Of a stretch of DNA of 53,527 nt, positions 6,840-13,789 are shown in pieces. Position numbers and translations under genes: made by a program. Position 1 is the stretch's first letter. Each line of letters opens with the position of its first letter. The notes beneath the pieces are model-generated. The model was not told the origin of the DNA. It saw only the letters and a program-made list of their open reading frames with translations, and did not search any database. Origin of the DNA: a virus; IMG/VR virus record IMGVR_UViG_3300042987_002836, positions 1 through 53,527 of that record; one strand, written 5' to 3'.

Positions 6840-7310
6840 GACCGAAGGCTGCGGGATGATCTTCTCAGGGAAGCCCCACGACTTACGAGTCTTCATGATG
6901 CGGCCGATGACCTTGTACGGCGTGTGGCCACGGCGTACCGCGAGCAGGTCGTCGGCGCTGACCTCAACGACGAGTGGACGCTTGACGAGCTTCCAGCCAT
7001 TGGTGATCAGTGAGACATACAGCGAGTCTGTCAGAGACAGGACGTCGCGGGTCATCTCACGGAGCTGAAGGTCAGTGTGAGTGCTGGTCGTCGGCGTGAC
7101 ACCAGGATTGAGAATCTTGGAGCTTGTGAACTGACGCCAGTTCTTCTTTGGTGCGGCGATTGTGAGACGGCGACGGTAGGTCGTCATCGGCACAACTGCC
7201 ATGTCTGCTGCGCGGCCCTCAGGCATGATGAGAACCTGAGTGACTTGCGAGGGTCGCTCGAACTCTAGATAGAGAGCTCTTCCGACCAGTGTGTTCTTGA
7301 TGTCTGTCAT
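6837..7310 (-). CDS. Hypothetical protein (157 aa)
   Basis: Starts MTDIKNTLVGRALYLEFERP; mixed alpha/beta and basic, with a Trp-rich C-terminus (TRKSWGFPEKIIPQP). Own promoter (copy 10) and a GGGGAAAGACACA leader. Stands just upstream of the AAA+/VWA pair; whether it is a client or partner cannot be told. No family recognised. Confidence 0.75.
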   Translation of the reverse strand: MTDIKNTLVGRALYLEFERPSQVTQVLIMPEGRAADMAVVPMTTYRRRLTIAAPKKNWRQFTSSKILNPGVTPTTSTHTDLQLREMTRDVLSLTDSLYVSLITNGWKLVKRPLVVEVSADDLLAVRRGHTPYKVIGRIMKTRKSWGFPEKIIPQPSV

Positions 7311-7344
7311 TGTGTCTTTCCCCTTTGTTTGTAGGTTGTAGTAT

Positions 7345-7367
7345 CTATTATAACAACTTTAGTTTCA
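7345..7367 (-). promoter_or_regulatory. Left-arm promoter element, copy 10
   Basis: Full consensus with the TGA stop of 7365-7673 at its upstream end. TATAAT is 36 nt before the ATG of 6837-7310. Confidence 0.85.
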
Positions 7368-7673
7368 GGCCTTGGCCTTCGGGACCCGGGCTACCAGGGT
7401 CCAGCGAACTCGGCCAGCCTTGTCCGGGTTCTTGAGGATCGCCCACTCGAGCGTCCAGCCGGTGGACTCATTGAATCGCTTCCGCAGGTTGTAGCGGCAG
7501 GTGTGGCAGTAGGCGTTGCTGCTGCCTTGGTACACGACGCCCCACTCTCCTGCGCGGCGCTTGATCGCAGCTAGGCGACGTGCGTACTTGCCTTCGCGAG
7601 ACTTCTTCTGCGGAGTCGTGCGAAGCTGCGCGACCATCTCGTCGCTGATGAATGTGGTGATTGGTTTTGTCAT
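7365..7673 (-). CDS. Basic hypothetical protein (102 aa)
   Basis: Starts MTKPITTFISDEMVAQLRTT. Very basic, with a single CHTC pair in the middle followed by a beta-rich C-terminal half. Charge suggests nucleic-acid binding. Ribosome-binding site CTGGGAGGGCTCACA. Confidence 0.7.
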   Translation of the reverse strand: MTKPITTFISDEMVAQLRTTPQKKSREGKYARRLAAIKRRAGEWGVVYQGSSNAYCHTCRYNLRKRFNESTGWTLEWAILKNPDKAGRVRWTLVARVPKAKA

Positions 7674-7707
7674 TGTGAGCCCTCCCAGGCGTAGTGGTTG
7701 ACGGATT

Positions 7708-7730
7708 CCATTATAACAACTTTAGTTTCC
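7708..7730 (-). promoter_or_regulatory. Left-arm promoter element, copy 11
   Basis: GAAACTAAAGTTGTTATAAT; the TGA stop of the upstream gene lies one base farther out than in most copies. TATAAT is 36 nt before the ATG of 7365-7673. Confidence 0.85.
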
Positions 7731-8129
7731 TCAGCTCACCGCCGCAAGCTGAGGAGACGGCACGCTGGTGAATGTGATCCAGGCGTCGAAGTGGTTGAAC
7801 GTGTTGCCGCCGACGTTGAGCGTCTGCTTCGGCAGGATGAATCCTGGCGAGCACGGGCACGAGCAGCCTGCGCGCTGCGACCACTGCAACTTGCCGAGAT
7901 CAAACATCTCGCCGAGCAGCGAGCTGTGGATCAGCGTCTTGTAGAGATTGTACGGGCGGCTGCGACGATTCATCAAGTTCTCGACGAGCGTCTCGTCCTT
8001 GACATCGACGTACATGCGCGGAGCCGAGACGTACTCGGAGTAGCGCTGTCCGGCGTAGATCTTACGCTCGATGATCGTGATCTCAATGTCCTTGAGACGG
8101 CACGTGTAGCGTTTGCGGGTATCTTCCAT
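7731..8129 (-). CDS. Hypothetical protein with CSCPC cluster (132 aa)
   Basis: Begins MEDTRKRYTCRLKDIEITII. Residues about 88-93 carry CSCPCSPGF, possibly a metal site. Rich in Tyr and beta strand. Own promoter (copy 12) and a CGAAAGGACAACACA leader. No family recognised with confidence. Confidence 0.75.
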   Translation of the reverse strand: MEDTRKRYTCRLKDIEITIIERKIYAGQRYSEYVSAPRMYVDVKDETLVENLMNRRSRPYNLYKTLIHSSLLGEMFDLGKLQWSQRAGCSCPCSPGFILPKQTLNVGGNTFNHFDAWITFTSVPSPQLAAVS

Positions 8130-8165
8130 TGTGTTGTCCTTTCGTCGTAGGTTTGTATTGCGATA

Positions 8166-8188
8166 CCATTATAACAACTTTAGTTTCA
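8166..8188 (-). promoter_or_regulatory. Left-arm promoter element, copy 12
   Basis: Full consensus with the TGA stop of 8186-8428 as its first triplet. TATAAT is 38 nt before the ATG of 7731-8129. Confidence 0.85.
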
Positions 8189-8428
8189 CAACTCTTCCGG
8201 CCGCAGGCCTTCGACGAGCACCTTGAATAGGTCCTCATGTGTGAGAGTCTGTTCGTCGACGATCTGGCCGCAGCTGAAGAACGCGAACGTGATCTCCTCA
8301 CGACCTACGCTGATCTCGAGTTCTTCTCGTTCTTGGTCGTAGTAGTCTCCGACAAACACCCGCACAACGCGACGCTCTTCATCGCCGAGCTCGCAGGTGT
8401 CGATTGACAGGTCTGGTTTTGTGATCAT
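8186..8428 (-). CDS. Hypothetical acidic protein (80 aa)
   Basis: Starts MITKPDLSIDTCELGDEERR; acidic, beta-rich first half and helical end. There is no promoter copy upstream: a hairpin pair separates it from 8510-8944, so it probably depends on read-through. The nearest GGGAG lies unusually far (about 16 nt) from the ATG. Confidence 0.7.
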   Translation of the reverse strand: MITKPDLSIDTCELGDEERRVVRVFVGDYYDQEREELEISVGREEITFAFFSCGQIVDEQTLTHEDLFKVLVEGLRPEEL

Positions 8429-8455
8429 GATGTGTGTGTCCAGTTCTCCCAGGAA

Positions 8456-8503
8456 CCGGGCTCAGTATCTCCAAGGATGTGAGCCCGGCTCCCAGCATGG
8501 GAG
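8456..8503 (-). terminator. Two consecutive hairpins between 8510-8944 and 8186-8428
   Basis: A perfect 9-bp stem CCGGGCTCA/TGAGCCCGG (8456-8464 with 8480-8488), directly preceded in the transcript by a 5-bp CTCCC/GGGAG hairpin (8489-8503). No promoter element here, so these may be a terminator with partial read-through or a leader structure controlling the next gene. Confidence 0.55.
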
Positions 8504-8509
8504 GTGATG

Positions 8510-8944
8510 CTAGACCGCAGCCCCTTCCTCGCTCAGACCGGCGATCATGTTGACGAACTCGTCGCTGTTGCGAACAGAGTCGCCAGCCGCGAGATCAATG
8601 AAGTCGTCGAAGCTCATTCGCGCGACGAGGTTTGTGATGTTGGACGCCTCACGCATCTCGACGATGCACTTGTCCCAGACAACGACCAGTACGTAGTCGT
8701 AGTCCGGCATGCAGAAGCTCTCTCCTGCGCTGATGCCGAAGTTCAGCTCCTGCGACCAGAGATCTCCGATGATCGTCGACATCGCGATGCGTGTCGCATA
8801 GCTCGAGTCTGACCATCGCGGCTTCGCCTGAATGATCGCTTGCGCGAGATCTTGCCTTTGACTTGATCCGCCCCAGTGGCTGTACAGCCACACCGGCGTC
8901 GCGTCTTTACTTTCCTTGAATCCGAATACTGCCCTGTCACCCAT
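8510..8944 (-). CDS. Hypothetical protein (144 aa)
   Basis: Starts MGDRAVFGFKESKDATPVWL, with a conserved-looking YSHWGG motif, IIGDLWSQELNFGIS, and a helical acidic C-terminus. Ribosome-binding site CTGGGAGGTCAACAAC. I have the impression of a family frequent in actinobacteriophages but cannot name it. Confidence 0.75.
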   Translation of the reverse strand: MGDRAVFGFKESKDATPVWLYSHWGGSSQRQDLAQAIIQAKPRWSDSSYATRIAMSTIIGDLWSQELNFGISAGESFCMPDYDYVLVVVWDKCIVEMREASNITNLVARMSFDDFIDLAAGDSVRNSDEFVNMIAGLSEEGAAV

Positions 8945-8980
8945 GTTGTTGACCTCCCAGTCTTTGTTGTGGTGATGTGA

Positions 8981-9028
8981 CTCGTGAGTGGGGCCCGGGC
9001 GGGATTGCCCGGACCCCGAACTCGCGAG
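8981..9028 (-). terminator. Extended 20-bp hairpin after 9032-9373
   Basis: Inner stem 8990-9000 with 9007-9017 (11 bp, one wobble, 6-nt loop) and outer stem 8981-8989 with 9020-9028 (9 bp, one wobble), with a 2-nt bulge. The inner stem repeats the hairpin at 2472-2496 almost exactly. No U-tract. Probable terminator placed right after the stop codon. Confidence 0.6.
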
Positions 9029-9031
9029 GTA

Positions 9032-9373
9032 TTACTTGGCCAAGAGGACCGTGTAGTTCCCCTCAACCAGCGTCGCGGAGTATGCCTCCGGGAACGCGGC
9101 CTTGAGAGCCTCTCGGTCGATCTTGCTCATGTTGCGGAGCGAGATCGTGATTCGCTCGACACCGCCGATGGTGGCTGAGGTGCAGTCACCGAGCATCTCG
9201 CGGAGAGCCTTCTCAGCGGCATCCTTCTGCGCTTCGAGCGCCTTGATGCCTGCCTTGGCCTCAGCGAACTGCGCGATCAAGGCCTCGGCCATGTCACGAT
9301 TGTCGTCGAGCACCGCGACCGACTTGGTCGTGGTGACCGCTGTCGTCGTGGTTGTGGTGGTTGTGGTTGCCAT
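9032..9373 (-). CDS. Hypothetical protein with poly-Thr N-terminus (113 aa)
   Basis: MATTTTTTTTTAVTTTK opens the protein; a coiled-coil-like helix follows (MAEALIAQFAEAKAGIKALE), then a C-terminal part (KIDREALKAAFPEAYSATLV) resembling the ends of small phage proteins linked to recombination genes. The poly-Thr tract is encoded by a CCA/ACC-type triplet repeat. Promoter copy 13 and CTGGGAGGTTCACAAA precede it. Confidence 0.75.
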   Translation of the reverse strand: MATTTTTTTTTAVTTTKSVAVLDDNRDMAEALIAQFAEAKAGIKALEAQKDAAEKALREMLGDCTSATIGGVERITISLRNMSKIDREALKAAFPEAYSATLVEGNYTVLLAK

Positions 9374-9410
9374 TTTGTGAACCTCCCAGTTCTTGTTGAT
9401 TGGCTGTATA

Positions 9411-9433
9411 CCATTATAACAACTTTAGTTTCA
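9411..9433 (-). promoter_or_regulatory. Left-arm promoter element, copy 13
   Basis: Full consensus beginning with TGA, but the upstream gene stops 57 bp away, so the triplet is conserved here without being a stop codon. TATAAT is 39 nt before the ATG of 9032-9373. Confidence 0.85.
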
Positions 9434-9489
9434 GAGTTCGGGCTTTTCGAGGGCCCTGGCTCCTTGTCCCTAATAGTAAGGACGGGGTG

Positions 9490-9714
9490 TTACAGGGTTT
9501 CGTTGCGCGGCCGGAACGGAATCACCTTCGCATCGGGCTTCTCTGGCTCCGGCTCGGGGACGTCTGGGCGTTCTTTGTCTTCCATGACAGAGACGTAGCT
9601 CAGCTCTGCCTCGAGCTGGTGGCCGATGAACTCGGTGAGATAGTCGGCGATCGCGTCGGCCTTCTCTTCGTCGGCCTGAATCGAGAACGACGCGCTGATG
9701 TTGTACCAGGTCAT
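9490..9714 (-). CDS. Hypothetical protein (74 aa)
   Basis: Starts MTWYNISASFSIQADEEKAD with a ferredoxin-like beta-alpha-beta pattern, followed by an acidic Pro-rich tail. ATGA overlap with the HTH gene 9711-10142, so the two are probably translated together. Confidence 0.75.
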   Translation of the reverse strand: MTWYNISASFSIQADEEKADAIADYLTEFIGHQLEAELSYVSVMEDKERPDVPEPEPEKPDAKVIPFRPRNETL

Positions 9715-10142
9715 TTGCGCTCGTCCGGCCTGATCTCGTACTTGCGGCCATCGGCCTTCTTGAATCGCCAGCCGAAGTTCTTCATGAACGTTCGCAGCTG
9801 GCCGCCGGTGACGCCCATCTTCTCGGCGAACTCGGCGACTGTGAAGATCTGGTAGTGGTTCTCTGGAGTGTTGATCCAGCGTCGAATGACGTCGTCGGGA
9901 TCGATGTCTGTGCGTCGGCCGCTGTTGAAGATCTCCTTGCGCGCCTCTGCCGAGATCAGGTTTCGCTCGCGGCTGCTGAGCACGACCATCGCTCGCGGAA
10001 GTCCGAGAACGTCGACGGCTTTTCGAAGAATGTCCTCGGCCAGCTTCGGGTCGAAGATCTTGTAGCTGTCGTCTCCTCCTCGGAGCTCAGTGATGATCTC
10101 GTGGAATGTCTTTTCTTGTTCTTGCACTTTCGTCGCTTCCAT
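9711..10142 (-). CDS. HTH-containing DNA-binding protein (143 aa)
   Basis: The C-terminal third (TVAEFAEKMGVTGGQLRTFM) reads as a helix-turn-helix followed by a basic beta wing (KKADGRKYEIRP). The N-terminal half is helical. Likely a sequence-specific DNA-binding protein; regulator of this arm is a possibility. Preceded by CCTGGGGAGGTACGTAC and promoter copy 14. Confidence 0.7.
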   Translation of the reverse strand: MEATKVQEQEKTFHEIITELRGGDDSYKIFDPKLAEDILRKAVDVLGLPRAMVVLSSRERNLISAEARKEIFNSGRRTDIDPDDVIRRWINTPENHYQIFTVAEFAEKMGVTGGQLRTFMKNFGWRFKKADGRKYEIRPDERK

Positions 10143-10175
10143 GTACGTACCTCCCCAGGTAGTTGTTGGTAGGTA

Positions 10176-10198
10176 CCATTATAACAACTTTAGTTTCA
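10176..10198 (-). promoter_or_regulatory. Left-arm promoter element, copy 14
   Basis: Full consensus. The conserved TGA is not the stop of the upstream gene, which ends with TAG at 10203. TATAAT is 35 nt before the ATG of 9711-10142. Confidence 0.85.
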
Positions 10199-10202
10199 AA
10201 GC

Positions 10203-10451
10203 CTACAGCTCGAACCGCCAGAAGCCGGGGAAGAGAGACGGGAAGGCGCAGTCGATACAGATCGGCCAGGCCTCTTCGTCTTCGTTGTCGACAAGCAGGG
10301 CGCATGGAATGTAGGTGTCCTCGCAAGGACCGACCAGGATGCCGCAGTTCTCGCACTCGGTGTCGCCGATCGTGAAGTCGAAGAGACCGGATGTCGCGAC
10401 GCGAATCGCGTCATCCGGCTCCTCGAGTATGAGCATTTCGTACGAGATCAT
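10203..10451 (-). CDS. Zinc-ribbon-like hypothetical protein (82 aa)
   Basis: CENCGILVGPC and a later CIDC form a plausible zinc site; the rest is acidic. Starts 21 bp after the stop of 10473-11138 with a weak ribosome-binding region, so it is probably translated from the same message driven by copy 15. Confidence 0.7.
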   Translation of the reverse strand: MISYEMLILEEPDDAIRVATSGLFDFTIGDTECENCGILVGPCEDTYIPCALLVDNEDEEAWPICIDCAFPSLFPGFWRFEL

Positions 10452-10472
10452 GAGCGTTGGTCGCTCATGGTA

Positions 10473-11138
10473 TCACGCGCGGACGATCTTGCGGATCTCC
10501 GCCAACTGAGCTTCAAGCTCAGCCACTCGTGCCATCAGCTTCTCAACGCGGCCATTCGAGACCTCGCTGACAAGAGCGCTGATCAAGTCCGGCGTTGCCG
10601 GCGTAGCAGCTGAGCTCTTGCTCTTGCTCTTGCGACTCGTCGGCTCACGCAGCTCAGCGAGAGCGGCGAGGCGTTCGCCATGAGTCTCGTTGTAGCGGCG
10701 CGAGAGCTCGAGGAGACGCTCTCTGTTCTTGCGGTAGTACGCTCGGCGTGAGCGCTTGTCTCCGCGGCTGATCGAGTTTCCATCACCGAGGATGATCCCA
10801 GGAATGACTCCGCTGCTGACGCGTGTCGGGATGTTCGGCGACATCCACCACAGCATTCCTTGCGTTCCTCGAGTGGATTGTTTTCCGGCTCGAGCGATGC
10901 GCTCTTCCTTGGTTTCTCGGCGTGAGAACACCTGTGACTTGCTCTGCATCTGGCGCAGGACCTGCGTGACTCGCGTTGAGTCGATATCAGTCTCCAGCAA
11001 CTGACTTGCCTGGAAACGGATCTCACCTCCCGCGACAGGCTCTGGGGCGGACGAGAGGATCACGGTGATCGTCTCTTCTAATTGCGGTGTCGTGACTCGT
11101 ATGGCACGAGTCTTGCGACGCGTTGACGTTTTCGTCAT
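10473..11138 (-). CDS. Putative DNA-binding protein with C-terminal coiled coil (221 aa)
   Basis: Basic N-terminus (MTKTSTRRKTRAIRVTTPQ), then a region like a winged helix (residues about 20-85, ending SQVFSRRETKEE), a basic middle (KRSRRAYYRKNRERLLELSR) and a C-terminal coiled coil (VEKLMARVAELEAQLAEIRK). Probably a dimeric regulator or nucleoid-type protein. Transcribed from the most upstream promoter copy. Confidence 0.65.
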   Translation of the reverse strand: MTKTSTRRKTRAIRVTTPQLEETITVILSSAPEPVAGGEIRFQASQLLETDIDSTRVTQVLRQMQSKSQVFSRRETKEERIARAGKQSTRGTQGMLWWMSPNIPTRVSSGVIPGIILGDGNSISRGDKRSRRAYYRKNRERLLELSRRYNETHGERLAALAELREPTSRKSKSKSSAATPATPDLISALVSEVSNGRVEKLMARVAELEAQLAEIRKIVRA

Positions 11139-11183
11139 TTGTCTCTCCTATGAGTTTCGCTCGGCTGGATGCCGAGGTTGACT

Positions 11184-11205
11184 CAATTATAACATCTTTA
11201 GTTTC
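11184..11205 (-). promoter_or_regulatory. Left-arm promoter element, copy 15 (most upstream)
   Basis: Variant GAAACTAAAGATGTTATAAT, the only copy with A in the AAAGATG position. It lies 47 nt before the ATG of 10473-11138 and marks the right limit of the element's distribution. Confidence 0.8.
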
Positions 11206-11330
11206 GCCGGCGTGATGATGGATCTAGAAAGCTATATACGTCTGATGCGACTTTTCATAGAGAGAGCTCTAATAGGACTAATTGTCCCATCTTCAACGAT
11301 TGTTAGTTTTCAATGATTGCAAACTAGAGA

Positions 11331-12164
11331 TCAGGGGAGAATCGAGAAAGTTCGCGAGATTCGGCCAAGAACTTCAAGACTCGCCCAATCTGGTTTTCCA
11401 TTCGCTCGATCTCCGACGTAGCCGATTCGGCGTTGAAATCGAGCCATCGCAGATTCGGTGGCCGAATCCCACAATCCAGGGTTCGCGCCTCTCATTCCGC
11501 CGAATCCGGCCAGAGCTCTCTGGATCAGCTCGATGTCTTCGGATCTTCGGCGAGATCGAGCCTGCTTTTCGATCTTGCTGAAAACGAGACCCGTCAGCAC
11601 CGGCGAGTCTATCCCAGGCCGGGGTTCGCGAAAAAGCTGACCCGTCTCACTTTTTGAGCCTATCCCAGGCCGGGGTTTCTTTTTTCGACGCAGAAACGCA
11701 GGCCGGCCGAACGCGATCACGTCGTTCTGCCAACGAGTCCGAAGATGCACACCGTCTCTATCGTCGGTCTTTCCCTGGCCTGCAACGTTCGCCTCGATCG
11801 CCGTGAAGCACCCGTCGCTCTTCCACTGTTCGACACCCGTCACTATTCCCACATGCGCAGGCCCGAACTGTGAGTCCGTCCCGAAGGCGAAGAAGACGAT
11901 GTCCCCAGGCCGGGGTGAATTGACGATCCGTCTTGCCCAGAAGAACTCTGCCAAGCCTGAACTTGGATTGATCATCGACGGAACGTAGACGCCGGCGTCT
12001 TGAGCGACGCAGTCGATGAAGGCACCGTCCCACGGAGCACCGTGTGCCGTGTAGCCGACCCGTTCAGAGAAGATGTTTCCTCCCCCAGGCCTGCTGTGGT
12101 ACCTCAACCATTTTCCGGCCTCGGCTGTGAAATCGTCGGCCGTCACTAATCTCTCCCAGTACAT
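11331..12164 (-). CDS. CHAP-type lysin with C-terminal peptidoglycan-binding domain (277 aa)
   Basis: Residues about 15-155 have the CHAP/NlpC-like amidase layout: APWDGAFIDCVAQDAGV, PGDIVFF, GPAHVGIVTG with the likely catalytic His104, then IEAN. Residues about 205-277 form a peptidoglycan-binding repeat (DIELIQRALAGFG...LWDSATESAMARFQRR). In most relatives the Trp is followed by the catalytic Cys (PWC); here it is Asp46, and the nearest Cys is residue 52, so activity is uncertain. The linker contains two PRPGI repeats that come from a repeated CCCAGGCCGGGG DNA motif. Strong GAGGAG ribosome-binding site overlapping the end of 12166-12333. Confidence 0.78.
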   Translation of the reverse strand: MYWERLVTADDFTAEAGKWLRYHSRPGGGNIFSERVGYTAHGAPWDGAFIDCVAQDAGVYVPSMINPSSGLAEFFWARRIVNSPRPGDIVFFAFGTDSQFGPAHVGIVTGVEQWKSDGCFTAIEANVAGQGKTDDRDGVHLRTRWQNDVIAFGRPAFLRRKKKPRPGIGSKSETGQLFREPRPGIDSPVLTGLVFSKIEKQARSRRRSEDIELIQRALAGFGGMRGANPGLWDSATESAMARFQRRIGYVGDRANGKPDWASLEVLGRISRTFSILP

Positions 12165-12165
12165 G

Positions 12166-12333
12166 TTACTCCTCGGTAACTAAGCTCTCCAGTTCAGAGA
12201 CAATTGTAGCCGCCTCGTTGGCGCGAGCCGTGATTCGGATGTGCTCTTCTCGAGTCTTCGCCTTCGACACGTCTTCAAGAAGACGATCGAGAAGATCTCT
12301 CGCTGATGTCAGGATCTCATTCATTGTTTTCAT
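12166..12333 (-). CDS. Small helical protein (55 aa)
   Basis: Starts MKTMNEILTSARDLLDRLLE at an ATG six bases after GAGG, overlapping the end of the upstream gene by 17 bp. It ends one base before the lysin ATG, and its last codons provide the lysin's GAGGAG. Entirely helical and acidic. No family recognised; possibly a regulator of the adjacent lysin or packaging gene. Confidence 0.65.
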   Translation of the reverse strand: MKTMNEILTSARDLLDRLLEDVSKAKTREEHIRITARANEAATIVSELESLVTEE

Positions 12334-13237
12334 CGGGCGCCTCAAGCTCTCTCGGTGCGCTTCCGTCCTCGCTTTCTACTTGAACTCCGTCGCTCGCAAG
12401 TCGAGCGGTCACATCAATCGCCGTCGCGGCGAGACGGTTCAAGCGTTCTGCGACGATGTCGCTCGCGGCTCTTCCGTCAGTCACGGTCAGAGACGCGTCG
12501 AACTCGATTCCGCCGCGGACGCCCGCGCGGTCGAGGATCTCGGTGCTGGCCTTGAGCTTCACAGGCTCGCTGATCGCGTTCTCCATTAGATCTTCAAGAA
12601 TGTCGACGGCGTACGGCGCCGCCTGAACGAGCTTCGCTCGAGCGCGCTCGATGTCCTCGCCTGGCTTGCGCTGGATCGACCCGAGGTGAACGCGGCAGAG
12701 ACCGTCATCTTTCACCCGTCCCGATGTCCAGAGCATGCAGCGGATGCCGTCTTCTTTTACATGGCGGCAGCGAGCAGGAAGAGGAGCTGGACCCTTCTTG
12801 GGAGAGACGGGTCCGCCGAGATCTTGCTCTTTCACCCACAGGCGGGTCGCCGCGATCACCCACGGCGGAACGAGATAGTCGGACGCGGACTCGGCCATCA
12901 GGTCGAGACCGGTGAGGTAGTCGGAGTTGATGCGGTCGGGGTCGACCAAGATCGGCTTCTTCTCGGCGAGGCTCAAGACGCGGCGTGCCTTCGCCATCTC
13001 CTGTGAGCGGGCCTGGATCAGGCCGGTGGGAACTCCGTTAGAGCTGTAGACGGTGTCCCAGCCCATCTTCGCGCGGCGCAAGATCTGGCGGTTCTCGAAC
13101 GTGTCTTGGCAGACTCCCCGCTCAACCTCGTCGATGCCCAGCTCGCTTAGAACCGGACGAAGGTTGACGGGCTCGTCGATCTGAACCTCGGGACGTTCTC
13201 TCTCGGGTTCTTCGAATGGTTGGATCGTGGTGCTCAT
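12317..13237 (-). CDS. Possible terminase small subunit-like protein (306 aa)
   Basis: The centre has a Cys/His cluster (CRHVKEDGIRC ... LCRVH), likely a zinc site. Further on, VDILEDLMENAISEPVKLKA and EILDRAGVRGG resemble the helical repeat of some small terminase subunits and gene-packaging adaptors. The assignment is by pattern only; no large terminase is in the window to support it. The next gene overlaps its 3' end. Confidence 0.45.
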   Translation of the reverse strand: MSTTIQPFEEPERERPEVQIDEPVNLRPVLSELGIDEVERGVCQDTFENRQILRRAKMGWDTVYSSNGVPTGLIQARSQEMAKARRVLSLAEKKPILVDPDRINSDYLTGLDLMAESASDYLVPPWVIAATRLWVKEQDLGGPVSPKKGPAPLPARCRHVKEDGIRCMLWTSGRVKDDGLCRVHLGSIQRKPGEDIERARAKLVQAAPYAVDILEDLMENAISEPVKLKASTEILDRAGVRGGIEFDASLTVTDGRAASDIVAERLNRLAATAIDVTARLASDGVQVESEDGSAPRELEAPDENNE

Positions 13238-13280
13238 TTAGATCTCATCGTTGTATAGAATGACGGTGCAAGAAGGTGAA

Positions 13281-13323
13281 GGTGACCCGACGGAGGGGAG
13301 AGAGGGCAATCCGCCGGGCCACC
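13281..13323 (-). terminator. 13-bp hairpin between two genes
   Basis: Arms 13281-13293 and 13311-13323 pair along 13 bp with two G-U pairs in the minus-strand RNA; 17-nt loop. Sits between the stop of 13335-13571 and the start of 12317-13237. Terminator or leader structure. Confidence 0.5.
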
Positions 13324-13334
13324 CTCGATCTTGC

Positions 13335-13571
13335 TCAGCGACCGAAAAGACGAGCGAAGAAGCCCTTCTTCTTCTTGAGAGCCGGAGCCGGCGTCGTTGC
13401 CGGAGCAGAGAGCTTGGCGATCACTTCTTCTGTGATTGCGAACTTTGGAAGTTCCGCCGTTGCCTTAGTGCTCTGAGAAGACGGAGAAGACTTCTTTACT
13501 GGAGTCTTCTTTTGAGCTGGCTTTTTGGCCGGCGTCTTCTTCGCTGGTGCTTTCTTCTTGGGTGCTGACAT
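13335..13571 (-). CDS. Lysine/proline/alanine-rich basic protein (78 aa)
   Basis: The first 30 residues are KKAPAK-type repeats like histone H1 tails; the end is KKKKGFFARLFGR, an amphipathic basic segment that could contact membrane or DNA. Preceded by AAGGAGAGAGAACA. Nucleoid-like DNA compaction or virion DNA binding is plausible but not shown. Confidence 0.7.
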   Translation of the reverse strand: MSAPKKKAPAKKTPAKKPAQKKTPVKKSSPSSQSTKATAELPKFAITEEVIAKLSAPATTPAPALKKKKGFFARLFGR

Positions 13572-13591
13572 TGTTCTCTCTCCTTGGTTAG

Positions 13592-13789
13592 TTACTTGGA
13601 CTGACGACCGAAGGCGAGATCCTTCGGGTTCATGTATCGCATCGCGACAGGCAGGGCTGCGGCCCAGAGTGCGTTGAGCGCCGCCTTCGGATCTCCGGTC
13701 GCGACGTATGTGGCGACGGCAGCTCCGATAAACGAGCGCGCGTAGGACGCGAGCATCGCCTTGTTCGCTGGTGTGAGTAGCTTGTCCAT
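13592..13789 (-). CDS. Holin-like small membrane protein (65 aa)
   Basis: MDKLLTPANKAMLASYARSF followed by two weakly hydrophobic helices (GAAVATYVATG, AALNALWAAALPVAMRY) and a C-terminal NPKDLAFGR. This pattern recurs in actinobacteriophage proteins annotated as holins. It sits near the CHAP lysin, which supports a lysis role. Confidence 0.6.
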   Translation of the reverse strand: MDKLLTPANKAMLASYARSFIGAAVATYVATGDPKAALNALWAAALPVAMRYMNPKDLAFGRQSK

